DNA of 5,645 bases from Sulfurovum sp. (GTDB taxonomy: Bacteria > Campylobacterota > Campylobacteria > Campylobacterales > Sulfurovaceae), in the NCBI GenBank assembly GCA_003978395.1, contig QNZV01000088.1, positions 1 through 5,645 of the forward strand, written 5' to 3'. Under the pieces are notes generated by a model. It did no database searches. It saw only the letters and a list, made by a program, of their open reading frames with translations, and was not told where the DNA came from. Below are positions 1-4,906 of the stretch, piece by piece. The translations under genes were made by a program, and so were the position numbers. The first letter of the stretch is position 1, and each line of letters starts with the position of its first letter.

Positions 1-1
1 T

Positions 2-409
2 GTAGGTTTTACCATTGATGAGGTTTATTATAAGACAGCTGAACACTATATGATGGCTGAGAAAGCTAGGCTTTTTGACAGCTCTATGGTAGAGAAAATT
101 TTAGAAGCAAAAACAACCAAAGAGGTTAAGTCTTTGGGTCGAGAGGTTAAAAATTTTGATGACAAGATATGGAGTCAAAAATCTTTTGATGTGGTGGTAA
201 AAGGAAACATGGCTAAATTTTCTCAAAATGAAGATTTGAAGTATTTTTTACTCTCTACTTCAAAAAAAATAATTGTTGAAGCGAGTCCTTATGACAAAAT
301 ATGGGGTATTGGAATGCTGGGAGATGACAAGAGAGCTACAAATCCTTTACTTTGGAACGGAGAGAACAGATTGGGCTTTGCTTTGATGGTGGTTCGAGAG
401 AGATTATAA
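2..409 (+). CDS. NADAR/YbiA-family N-glycosidase, 5' end cut by window edge
   Basis: This is the C-terminal 135 residues of a NADAR-domain protein. The frame is open to the left edge, and the codons before the first ATG (position 50) already encode conserved NADAR sequence: the D-E-V-Y-Y then T-A-E-H-Y-M-M block at 17-55 matches the family's 'taEhymm..KA' motif. The ATGs at 50 and 53 are therefore internal, and roughly 20 residues lie outside the window. Further family signatures are LGREVKNFD, I-W-S, KFSQN, the block EASPYDKIWGIG near 277-312, and a C-terminal LGFALMVVRERL. Known members either cleave the N-glycosidic bond of early riboflavin intermediates (E. coli YbiA, plant COG3236) or remove ADP-ribose from guanine in DarT-linked systems. 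No DarT partner is visible, so a metabolite-repair role is the better guess. Domain assignment is firm; the substrate is not. Confidence 0.9.
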   Translation, partial: VGFTIDEVYYKTAEHYMMAEKARLFDSSMVEKILEAKTTKEVKSLGREVKNFDDKIWSQKSFDVVVKGNMAKFSQNEDLKYFLLSTSKKIIVEASPYDKIWGIGMLGDDKRATNPLLWNGENRLGFALMVVRERL

Positions 410-420
410 AATTTATATAG

Positions 421-446
421 GGTAACGAAGCAAGAGCTTCATTACC
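421..446. terminator. Hairpin between convergent genes, possible bidirectional terminator
   Basis: Arms 421-431 (ggtaacgaagc) and 436-446 (gcttcattacc) pair over 11 positions with one C-A mismatch and an AAGA loop. The hairpin starts 11 bp after the NADAR stop codon. On the plus strand the following bases (agttaaag) are not a U-run; on the minus strand the hairpin is followed by an AT-rich stretch. Termination is inferred from placement and shape, and the lack of a clean U-tract keeps confidence moderate. Confidence 0.5.
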
Positions 447-460
447 AGTTAAAGAACAAA

Positions 461-474
461 AGAGTTTTTACTCT
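461..474 (-). terminator. Small hairpin over the SCP2 stop codon with T-rich tail
   Basis: On the minus strand the sequence AGAGT-AAAA-ACTCT forms a 5-bp stem, extendable by two G-U pairs, and is followed by TTTTGTTCTTT. The stop codon (468-470) lies in the loop and stem. This resembles a weak intrinsic terminator for the minus-strand gene. The stem is short, so it may work together with the larger hairpin at 421-446. Confidence 0.4.
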
Positions 475-872
475 CCACCAATTTTAGACATAAGTCCAAA
501 GCTTTTAACAAAAGGAATAGCCATTTTTGGATTTTTAATCATTGCTCCAAAATCACCTGTTTCAAATTTTAATTTACCCATGGTTACAGCCATGCCCATT
601 GTTGTCATAGTCAAAGGTTTTTTAATCCATTTTTCCCAATTCTCTTTAGTTGCTCTCATATCCCAACTTAGTTCTTCGCCATTATAGTCTCCAGCACGAG
701 TACAGATGCCATTTTCGACAATGAAAACACCCCTTGGTTTATCATCTTCTTTAAATCCACAAGCAATTACCGAATTAAAATTAATCTCTGCTAATGCACC
801 ACTTACTTCAGGGTCTGCATTCCATGCTTCTTTTAATTCATTCATCCACTCGCCACTACATATTTTTGCCAT
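468..872 (-). CDS. SCP2 sterol-binding domain-like protein, 134 aa
   Basis: This is a soluble single-domain protein resembling the SCP2/sterol-carrier fold. The N-terminal SGEWMNELKEAWN (about residues 6-18) fits the family pattern, followed by a beta-rich middle (VFIVENGICTRAGD, near 49-62) and a C-terminal M-GKLKFETGDFGAMIK stretch (about 98-113) like the 'm.GKlk..GD...am' signature. SCP2 domains bind hydrophobic ligands such as lipids or acyl chains; no ligand can be named from sequence. I chose the start at 872 because AGGA sits 6 nt upstream (879-882) and the domain begins directly after it. The longer reading to 1010 would add 46 residues encoded by promoter DNA and would overlap the divergent gene's start. 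No signal peptide is seen, so it is probably cytoplasmic. It is likely monocistronic, with its own promoter. Confidence 0.78.
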   Translation of the reverse strand: MAKICSGEWMNELKEAWNADPEVSGALAEINFNSVIACGFKEDDKPRGVFIVENGICTRAGDYNGEELSWDMRATKENWEKWIKKPLTMTTMGMAVTMGKLKFETGDFGAMIKNPKMAIPFVKSFGLMSKIGGE

Positions 873-894
873 ATTATTTCCTGTAATTTTAATT

Positions 895-911
895 GTTATA
901 TATTTTATAAC
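895..911. repeat. Perfect 6-bp inverted repeat in the SCP2 leader
   Basis: GTTATA-tattt-TATAAC is a perfect inverted repeat with a 5-nt spacer, between the proposed minus-strand -10 box and the SCP2 start codon. It could be an operator or a weak leader hairpin. In such AT-rich DNA, chance is also a reasonable explanation. Confidence 0.3.
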
Positions 912-918
912 GGTTGAG

Positions 919-924
919 ATTATA
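919..924 (-). promoter_or_regulatory. -10 box of the SCP2-like gene
   Basis: The minus strand reads TATAAT at 924-919. This predicts a transcript start near 912 and a leader of about 40 nt to the ATG at 872. No clear -35 box is seen, as is usual for sigma-70 promoters of Campylobacterota. Confidence 0.5.
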
Positions 925-937
925 TATAAATAGCTCT

Positions 938-953
938 TATAATATGCTATAAT
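938..953 (+). promoter_or_regulatory. Tandem -10 boxes, one extended (TGCTATAAT)
   Basis: Two TATAAT hexamers lie at 938-943 and 948-953. The second is preceded by TGC, giving an extended -10. A start near 960 leaves a leader of about 32 nt before the ATG at 992. This is the likely promoter for the membrane protein gene and perhaps, by read-through, for ribH-nusB. Confidence 0.6.
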
Positions 954-991
954 AGAAGAAAATAAGAAATGAGAAAGTAAGAGGTAACGAT

Positions 992-1303
992 ATGCAGGAT
1001 TTTTTAACATTCAAAACATTTATAAGTCCAACTATGCTACTACTTTTTTATTATATTGGGGCTATTGTTATGCCTATATTTATTTGGTTTGCTTCTCGTT
1101 GGATTATAAATAAAGTTACTATGATGGAAGAGAGTTATCGTGTGGCTAAACAGATTGTGTGGGGAAGTATGCGTTTTAAATATAGAGTTTTTTTTATATC
1201 TGTATTTATAATGATGTTTCTCTTTATGGAAATTATTTGGAGAATGATGTTTGAATTTTTAATAGCATACATGCAGATTAGAGAAGCATTGGTTCTATCT
1301 TGA
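992..1303 (+). CDS. DUF4282-like small membrane protein, 103 aa
   Basis: This small protein has two hydrophobic helices, about residues 14-35 (rich in L, Y, I, F) and 66-92 (VFFISVFIMMFLFM and onward), joined by a polar loop of about 30 residues (36-65) containing K, E and R. The N-terminal DFLTFKTFISP and the YYIGAIVMP that follows, with a closing FEFLIAYMQIREAL, resemble DUF4282 proteins, in which a first helix is followed by a second ending 'E-hh-V-hFRI-e'. The family's function is unknown and I infer only inner-membrane location. Start choice is supported by AGAGG at 980-984, 7 nt before the ATG. It lies upstream of ribH on the same strand, 119 bp away, so cotranscription is possible but not required. 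Whether it belongs to DUF4282 should be confirmed by profile search. Confidence 0.75.
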   Translation: MQDFLTFKTFISPTMLLLFYYIGAIVMPIFIWFASRWIINKVTMMEESYRVAKQIVWGSMRFKYRVFFISVFIMMFLFMEIIWRMMFEFLIAYMQIREALVLS

Positions 1304-1422
1304 TGAGGTAATGTTTGAATATCTTGTTACATAAAGATAAAACTTTCCTTGTTATCTAGTTGTAAAGATGGATTAAAGTGAGCCTTAGATACACTATCAT
1401 CAAAATCAATCAAAGAGGTACA
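1304..1422 (+). other. 119-bp leader region before ribH
   Basis: I see no gene here. It contains an inverted repeat AGATAA (1335-1340) / TTATCT (1352-1357) with an 11-nt loop that lacks a U-tract, and a weak -10-like TATCAT at 1395-1400 that could start a ribH transcript near 1407. No FMN riboswitch is recognisable, and the space is too small for a complete one. Confidence 0.35.
1414..1418 (+). promoter_or_regulatory. Ribosome binding site that sets the ribH start
   Basis: AGAGG lies 4 nt before the ATG at 1423. It favours this start over the GTG at 1378, which has no such site and would add 15 residues not found in lumazine synthases. Confidence 0.7.
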
Positions 1423-1893
1423 ATGAGAATAGTAGAAGGTAACTTAAGCGTAGACAAAAGCAAGAAAGTGGCAATTATTAATGCCCGATTTAACCATTTT
1501 ATTACAGATAGATTGGTTGAGGGTGCAAAAGATGTTTATGCACGACATGGTGGAAATGCAGATGATTTAGATTTAATTTTGGTTCCAGGTGCATTCGAGA
1601 TTCCTTTTGCTTTAGATAAAGCATTAGAGTCGGGTAAGTATGATGCTGTATGTTGTTTAGGAGCAGTGATTCGTGGAGCAACACCTCATTTTGATTATGT
1701 TTCAGCAGAAGCTACTAAAGGTGTGGCAAGTGCAACAATGAAACATAGAAAACCCGTGACTTATGGTGTATTGACAGTAAATAGCATTGAACAAGCGATT
1801 GAACGTGCAGGTACAAAAGCAGGAAATAAGGGTGGTGAGGCTATGGCTGGACTTATTGAGATGATGAATTTGTATACAGAATTAGAAAAATAA
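1423..1893 (+). CDS. ribH: 6,7-dimethyl-8-ribityllumazine synthase
   Basis: RibH condenses 5-amino-6-ribitylamino-uracil with 3,4-dihydroxy-2-butanone 4-phosphate to form lumazine, the penultimate step of riboflavin synthesis, in the cytoplasm and usually as a pentameric or 60-mer capsid-like assembly. At 156 residues it has the standard family length. Visible signatures are the substrate-binding RFN (22-24), PGAFEIP (55-61), the catalytic block GAVIRGATPHFDYVS (80-94) with His89 as the proton-transfer residue, GVLTVNS (115-121), and QAIERAGTKAGNKGGEA (124-140) containing the Arg128 and Lys136 of the active site. All key residues are intact. nusB follows after 36 bp, so the two are probably one transcript. 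kdsA, a customary neighbour in relatives as I recall, is absent from this window. Confidence 0.98.
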   Translation: MRIVEGNLSVDKSKKVAIINARFNHFITDRLVEGAKDVYARHGGNADDLDLILVPGAFEIPFALDKALESGKYDAVCCLGAVIRGATPHFDYVSAEATKGVASATMKHRKPVTYGVLTVNSIEQAIERAGTKAGNKGGEAMAGLIEMMNLYTELEK

Positions 1894-1911
1894 AGAATAA
1901 ATAGATTTAAA

Positions 1912-1917
1912 AAAAGG
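1912..1917 (+). promoter_or_regulatory. Unusually distant ribosome binding site of nusB
   Basis: The only Shine-Dalgarno-like sequence before nusB is AAAAGG ending at 1917, 12 nt before the ATG at 1930. An in-frame TAA at 1924-1926 rules out an upstream start in this frame. Translation may rely partly on coupling with ribH. Confidence 0.5.
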
Positions 1918-1929
1918 TAACAATAATAT

Positions 1930-2382
1930 ATGGCAACAAGACATCAAGCACGAACAGCAGTAGTAGGTTTACTCTATGCTTACGATTTAGGTAATGAGAA
2001 TATATCAAAATATTCAGATGTAATTTTAGAAGAAGATAAAATACGTAATAAACAGAGAGAGTTTTCAAACAGACTTTTTAAAGGAACTATTGATAATCTT
2101 TTAACTATTGATTCCGAAATTCAAAAACATCTTAAAGGTTGGGATTATCAATCCATTGGTAAAGTAGAAAAATCTATTATGCGTTTAGCTACTTTTGAGA
2201 TTATGATGGATGGAACAGACAAAAGAATCATTATTAACGAAGCAATTGAATTGGCAAAAGCATTGGCAGATGATAAGTCTCCAAGGTTTATAAATGCTGT
2301 TTTAGATGCTATAGGTAAAGAAGAGTCTGCAAACATTGAAAAACCAAAAGAGGAAGAAGTTCCTAAAGAGAAACCTGAATAA
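1930..2382 (+). CDS. nusB: Transcription antitermination factor NusB
   Basis: NusB is a small all-helical RNA-binding protein. With NusE (ribosomal protein S10) it recognises boxA and supports rRNA antitermination. Family features are the N-terminal RHQARTAVVGLLYAYDL (4-20), a middle with I-D-S-E-I-Q-K-H-L, then the IGKVEKSIMRLATFEI region (about 77-92) and the C-terminal INEAIELAKALADDKSPRFINAVLDAI, matching the 'inEavelak.f......fvNgvLd.i' signature. At 150 residues it is slightly longer than typical NusB. The excess is a charged, proline-containing tail (last 14 residues EKPKEEEVPKEKPE) that looks disordered. It is translated 36 bp after ribH. The same pair of genes occurs together in other Campylobacterota. 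Confidence 0.95.
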   Translation: MATRHQARTAVVGLLYAYDLGNENISKYSDVILEEDKIRNKQREFSNRLFKGTIDNLLTIDSEIQKHLKGWDYQSIGKVEKSIMRLATFEIMMDGTDKRIIINEAIELAKALADDKSPRFINAVLDAIGKEESANIEKPKEEEVPKEKPE

Positions 2383-2389
2383 ATTTAAT

Positions 2390-2424
2390 GAGAAGATAGA
2401 GTAAAAGTATTACTATATTTTCTC
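2390..2424 (+). terminator. Long imperfect hairpin after nusB
   Basis: Arms 2390-2404 and 2410-2424 pair over 15 positions with one G-U pair, one G-A mismatch and a 5-nt loop (AAGTA), starting 7 bp after the nusB stop. The 3' side runs into CCCCTTT rather than a U-run, so this is not a textbook intrinsic terminator. It could protect the mRNA 3' end or act together with the C-rich stretch that follows. Confidence 0.55.
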
Positions 2425-2456
2425 CCCCTTTATCTGATTACATTCCCCCCTATCAT
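2421..2456 (+). other. C-rich, G-poor tract after nusB, possible Rho-loading site
   Basis: This 36-bp stretch has a run of five C (2424-2428) and a run of six C (2445-2450), only one G, and pyrimidines throughout, in otherwise AT-rich DNA. A C-over-G bubble just past a gene end is what Rho utilisation sites look like. The role is inference. The C runs are shorter than typical phase-variable tracts and lie outside coding sequence. Confidence 0.35.
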
Positions 2457-2499
2457 ATAGCATTAGATTAAAATTTCATATTATTGATATTTAAAAGAT

Positions 2500-2523
2500 T
2501 ATAATAAAACAAAATAGTATAAT
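2500..2523 (+). promoter_or_regulatory. Promoter of the mqnC-M16 operon
   Basis: TATAAT at 2518-2523, preceded by TAG, predicts a start near 2530 and a leader of about 19 nt before mqnC. A second TATAAT at 2500-2505 is a possible alternative. The upstream DNA is AT-rich with no clear -35 box. The ribosome site AAGGA (2538-2542) is 6 nt before the ATG. Confidence 0.65.
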
Positions 2524-2548
2524 CACAAAGATTATTTAAGGATAGAAT

Positions 2549-3610
2549 ATGAATGCTTTAATAAATAGAAGAATGACAGTAGATGAAGCAGTTGAGCTTA
2601 TTGAACATGCAGATTTGAAAACTCTTGGGCGTATGGCTTCTGAGATGAAGAAAAAACTTCATCCAAAAGGGGTTACGACCTTTGTGGTGGATAGGAATAT
2701 AAACTATACGAATATCTGTTGGGTTGATTGTAAATTTTGTGCTTTTTATACGCATGAGAAAAAAGAAGATGCCTATATATTGACCTTTGATGAGATTGAC
2801 CAAAAGATTGATGAGCTTATAGCCATTGGTGGAACTCAGATACTTTTTCAGGGTGGAGTGCATCCTAAATTGGAGTTGGAGTGGTATGAGGAGTTGGTGG
2901 AGCATATTCATAATAAATATCCAACGATTACCATTCATGGCTTTTCAGCTATTGAGATTGACTATATTGCAAAACGTTCTCATTTGAGTGTTACCGAGGT
3001 GTTGGCACGATTGAAAGCGAAAGGATTAAGCTCTATCCCTGGTGCTGGTGCAGAGTTACTCTCGGATAGAGTTCGTGATATTATTGCTCCTAAAAAATTG
3101 GGGACAGAGAAGTGGCTAGAGGTTCATAGAGAGGCTCATAAACTTGGAATTAAATCGACTGCTACCATGATGTATGGAACAGTAGAGACTACTCGTGAGA
3201 TTGTAGAGCATTTTGAGCATGTTCGTAAGCTTCAAGACGAAACAGGTGGATTTAGAGCTTTTATTATGTGGTCGTATCAGAGTGACCATACACAACTAAA
3301 AAGAGAACTTCCAACAATTACCAAAACGACACCAAATCAATATTTGCGTTATTTGGCTGTGGCTCGTCTGTTTTTAGATAATGTTCCAAGTATTCAAAGC
3401 TCTTGGGTAACCCAAGGTAGTTACATTGGACAGATGGCATTGAAATTTGGAGCAAATGATTTGGGTTCTACGATGATGGAAGAGAATGTAGTCTCATCAG
3501 CAGGAGCAAAAAATACTATGAATCAATCAGAAATGATAGAGTTGATTCGAGATGTAGGAGAACACCCTGCAAAGCGTAATACAGCTTACGATATTTTAGA
3601 GAGGTTTTAA
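2549..3610 (+). CDS. mqnC: Cyclic dehypoxanthinylfutalosine synthase (radical SAM)
   Basis: MqnC is a radical SAM enzyme that cyclises dehypoxanthine futalosine in the futalosine pathway of menaquinone synthesis, the route used by Campylobacterota. The iron-sulfur cluster motif is CX3CX2C at C57, C61 and C64 (TNICWVDCKFCAFY). Other MqnC signatures follow in order: a GGTQILFQGGVHP loop, HGFSAIEI, the IPGAGAELL-DRVRD-I-PKK block, STATMMYG-VET, LQDETGGFRAFI, and the C-terminal SSWVTQG, FGANDLGSTM-EENVV and R-NTAYDIL. The 353-residue length fits. The paralogue MqnE shares the radical SAM core, but the GAGAELL/PKK and WVTQG/FGANDLGSTM blocks favour MqnC. It has its own promoter and is followed 6 bp later by the M16 gene, so both are probably expressed together. 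Other mqn genes are not in the window. Confidence 0.95.
   Translation: MNALINRRMTVDEAVELIEHADLKTLGRMASEMKKKLHPKGVTTFVVDRNINYTNICWVDCKFCAFYTHEKKEDAYILTFDEIDQKIDELIAIGGTQILFQGGVHPKLELEWYEELVEHIHNKYPTITIHGFSAIEIDYIAKRSHLSVTEVLARLKAKGLSSIPGAGAELLSDRVRDIIAPKKLGTEKWLEVHREAHKLGIKSTATMMYGTVETTREIVEHFEHVRKLQDETGGFRAFIMWSYQSDHTQLKRELPTITKTTPNQYLRYLAVARLFLDNVPSIQSSWVTQGSYIGQMALKFGANDLGSTMMEENVVSSAGAKNTMNQSEMIELIRDVGEHPAKRNTAYDILERF
3598..3604 (+). promoter_or_regulatory. Ribosome binding site for the M16 gene inside the mqnC end
   Basis: AGAGAGG overlaps the last mqnC codons and lies 12 nt before the ATG at 3617, which is a long spacing. Translational coupling to mqnC could compensate. A competing site, AAGGA at 3651-3655, sits 6 nt before an in-frame ATG at 3662. 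Confidence 0.45.
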
Positions 3611-3616
3611 CAAATA

Positions 3617-4906
3617 ATGAAAAAAATAATTATATTAATAATAGCAATACAAGGAATATTAATGAGTGCTAATCTTAGCCATATAGATGTAAACAATACC
3701 AAAGTCCCTTTTATATTTGAAGAGGATAAAAATTTACCCATTATATCAATGCAACTAATTTTTAAAAATTCTGGGTCATTAACGGATAAAAAAGATGGAC
3801 TAGTAAAATTAACAGCTAAATTACTAAATGAGGGAACGCTAAAAGATGGAAGTACAGGTTTTGCAACAAAACTTGAAAGTAGAGCTATATCTTTGGGTGT
3901 ACATGCTGGTAAAGAGACTTTCGTTATGGAGGTTGGTTCTTTAAAAAGTGAATTTTCTTATGGTATAGAGTTGTTAAAAGAGCTTCTTCAAGACCCAAAT
4001 TATAGTGAAGATATTCTAAAAAAGATTAAGGTACAAACCATAGGTTCTTTAAAGCGTAAAGAGAGCGATTTTGATTATATCTCTTCATTAAAAATGAAAG
4101 GAATGTTGTTTCCTAATACACCACTTGCCAAAGCCTCTTCGGGAACGGTTAAAAGTGTTGAAATGATTACACTTAATGATATTAAAACAGATGTTGCTAC
4201 ACATTTAGGATTAGAGAATGCTATTGTTGTTATGGGTGGAGATATTTCAGAAAAAGAGGCAAAAAAGTTAGTAAAAGAGGTGCTATCTCTACTTCCTCAT
4301 GTTAAAAGTAATGAGATTCCGACTATGAAAGCTTTGGCTCAGAAAAAAATTCAAAAGACGATTAAAAAAAGTGAACAAGCGTACGTCTATTTTGGCTCTC
4401 CCTTGAATATACCCTATGATTCTAAAGATAGATATATGGCTCAAGTGGCTTCATTTATCTTGGGAAGTTCTGGTTTTGGTTCACGTTTAATGGAAGAGAT
4501 TCGTGTTAAAAAAGGGTTGGTTTATTCTGTCTATAGTCGCTTTTCTATCAATAAAACACACTCTTATTTTTCTGGTTATCTGCAAACTAAAATAGAGAGT
4601 GGTGATGAGTCTGTACAATCGGTCAAAGATGTTGTCAATCTATTTTTAGAAAAAGGGGTAACAGAAGAGGAGTTAAACTCTGCTAAACAGTTTATAGTGG
4701 GTTCAGAACCACTTCGTAATGAGACTTTATCTCAGCGTTTGGGTCGTGCTTTTCAAGAGTTTTATACCAATCGTCCTTTAGGCTCGTCTGTTGAAAATTT
4801 GAAGAAGATAGAAGCAATGAGTTTGAAAGAGCTTAATGACTTTATCTCTATGCACAAAGAGATAGTCAATATTTCGTTTTCTGTAGTTACAGGAGAGAAG
4901 AAGTAG
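3617..4906 (+). CDS. M16-family peptidase homologue lacking the zinc motif, exported
   Basis: The two-domain M16B fold (429 aa) begins with a short signal peptide: MKK, a hydrophobic run to about residue 16, and a likely cleavage after S-A (18). The N-terminal domain (about 22-225) has the usual order, but the HXXEH zinc site is replaced: GLVKLTAKLLNEGT has K64, A67 and K68 where H, E and H should be, and no clear downstream glutamate ligand is seen near 137-150. The C-terminal domain (about 250-425) keeps SGFGSRLMEEIRVKKGLVYSVYS, with R296 and Y303 as the substrate-binding R/Y pair. In known heterodimeric M16B enzymes one subunit supplies zinc and the other the R/Y pair, so this is probably the non-zinc subunit, working with a catalytic partner elsewhere. 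It lies 6 bp after mqnC, and its last 20 bp overlap the convergent EAL gene. Confidence 0.88.
   Translation: MKKIIILIIAIQGILMSANLSHIDVNNTKVPFIFEEDKNLPIISMQLIFKNSGSLTDKKDGLVKLTAKLLNEGTLKDGSTGFATKLESRAISLGVHAGKETFVMEVGSLKSEFSYGIELLKELLQDPNYSEDILKKIKVQTIGSLKRKESDFDYISSLKMKGMLFPNTPLAKASSGTVKSVEMITLNDIKTDVATHLGLENAIVVMGGDISEKEAKKLVKEVLSLLPHVKSNEIPTMKALAQKKIQKTIKKSEQAYVYFGSPLNIPYDSKDRYMAQVASFILGSSGFGSRLMEEIRVKKGLVYSVYSRFSINKTHSYFSGYLQTKIESGDESVQSVKDVVNLFLEKGVTEEELNSAKQFIVGSEPLRNETLSQRLGRAFQEFYTNRPLGSSVENLKKIEAMSLKELNDFISMHKEIVNISFSVVTGEKK

Noticed and set aside
706..933. Plus-strand 75-aa reading frame
   Set aside because: Antisense shadow of the SCP2-like gene, with no recognisable domain.
873..1010. 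N-terminal extension of the SCP2-like gene to an ATG at 1010
   Set aside because: The added residues are encoded by AT-rich promoter DNA, overlap the divergent gene's start, and the ATG at 872 has a well-placed AGGA.
1311..1334. Seven-codon leader peptide (MFEYLVT) after a GAGGTA sequence before ribH
   Set aside because: Too short to support, with no attenuator-type alternative hairpins; probably chance.
1378..1422. GTG start adding 15 residues to RibH
   Set aside because: No ribosome site before it, and the extra residues do not belong to the family; the ATG at 1423 gives the standard 156 aa.
1502..1684. Minus-strand 60-aa reading frame
   Set aside because: Shadow within ribH; low-complexity H/L-rich translation.
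983..1921. Repeated leader motif GGTAAC (before the membrane gene and nusB, similar GGTACA before ribH) as a regulatory element
   Set aside because: Better explained as the 3' part of the Shine-Dalgarno sequence with AT-rich flanks.
2148..2336. Minus-strand 62-aa reading frame
   Set aside because: Shadow within nusB.
2424..2450. Phase-variable poly-C tracts
   Set aside because: Runs of five and six C are below the usual length for slippage and are not within or just before a surface-protein gene.
2558..2938. Minus-strand 126-aa reading frame
   Set aside because: Antisense to mqnC's conserved radical SAM region, with no family resemblance.
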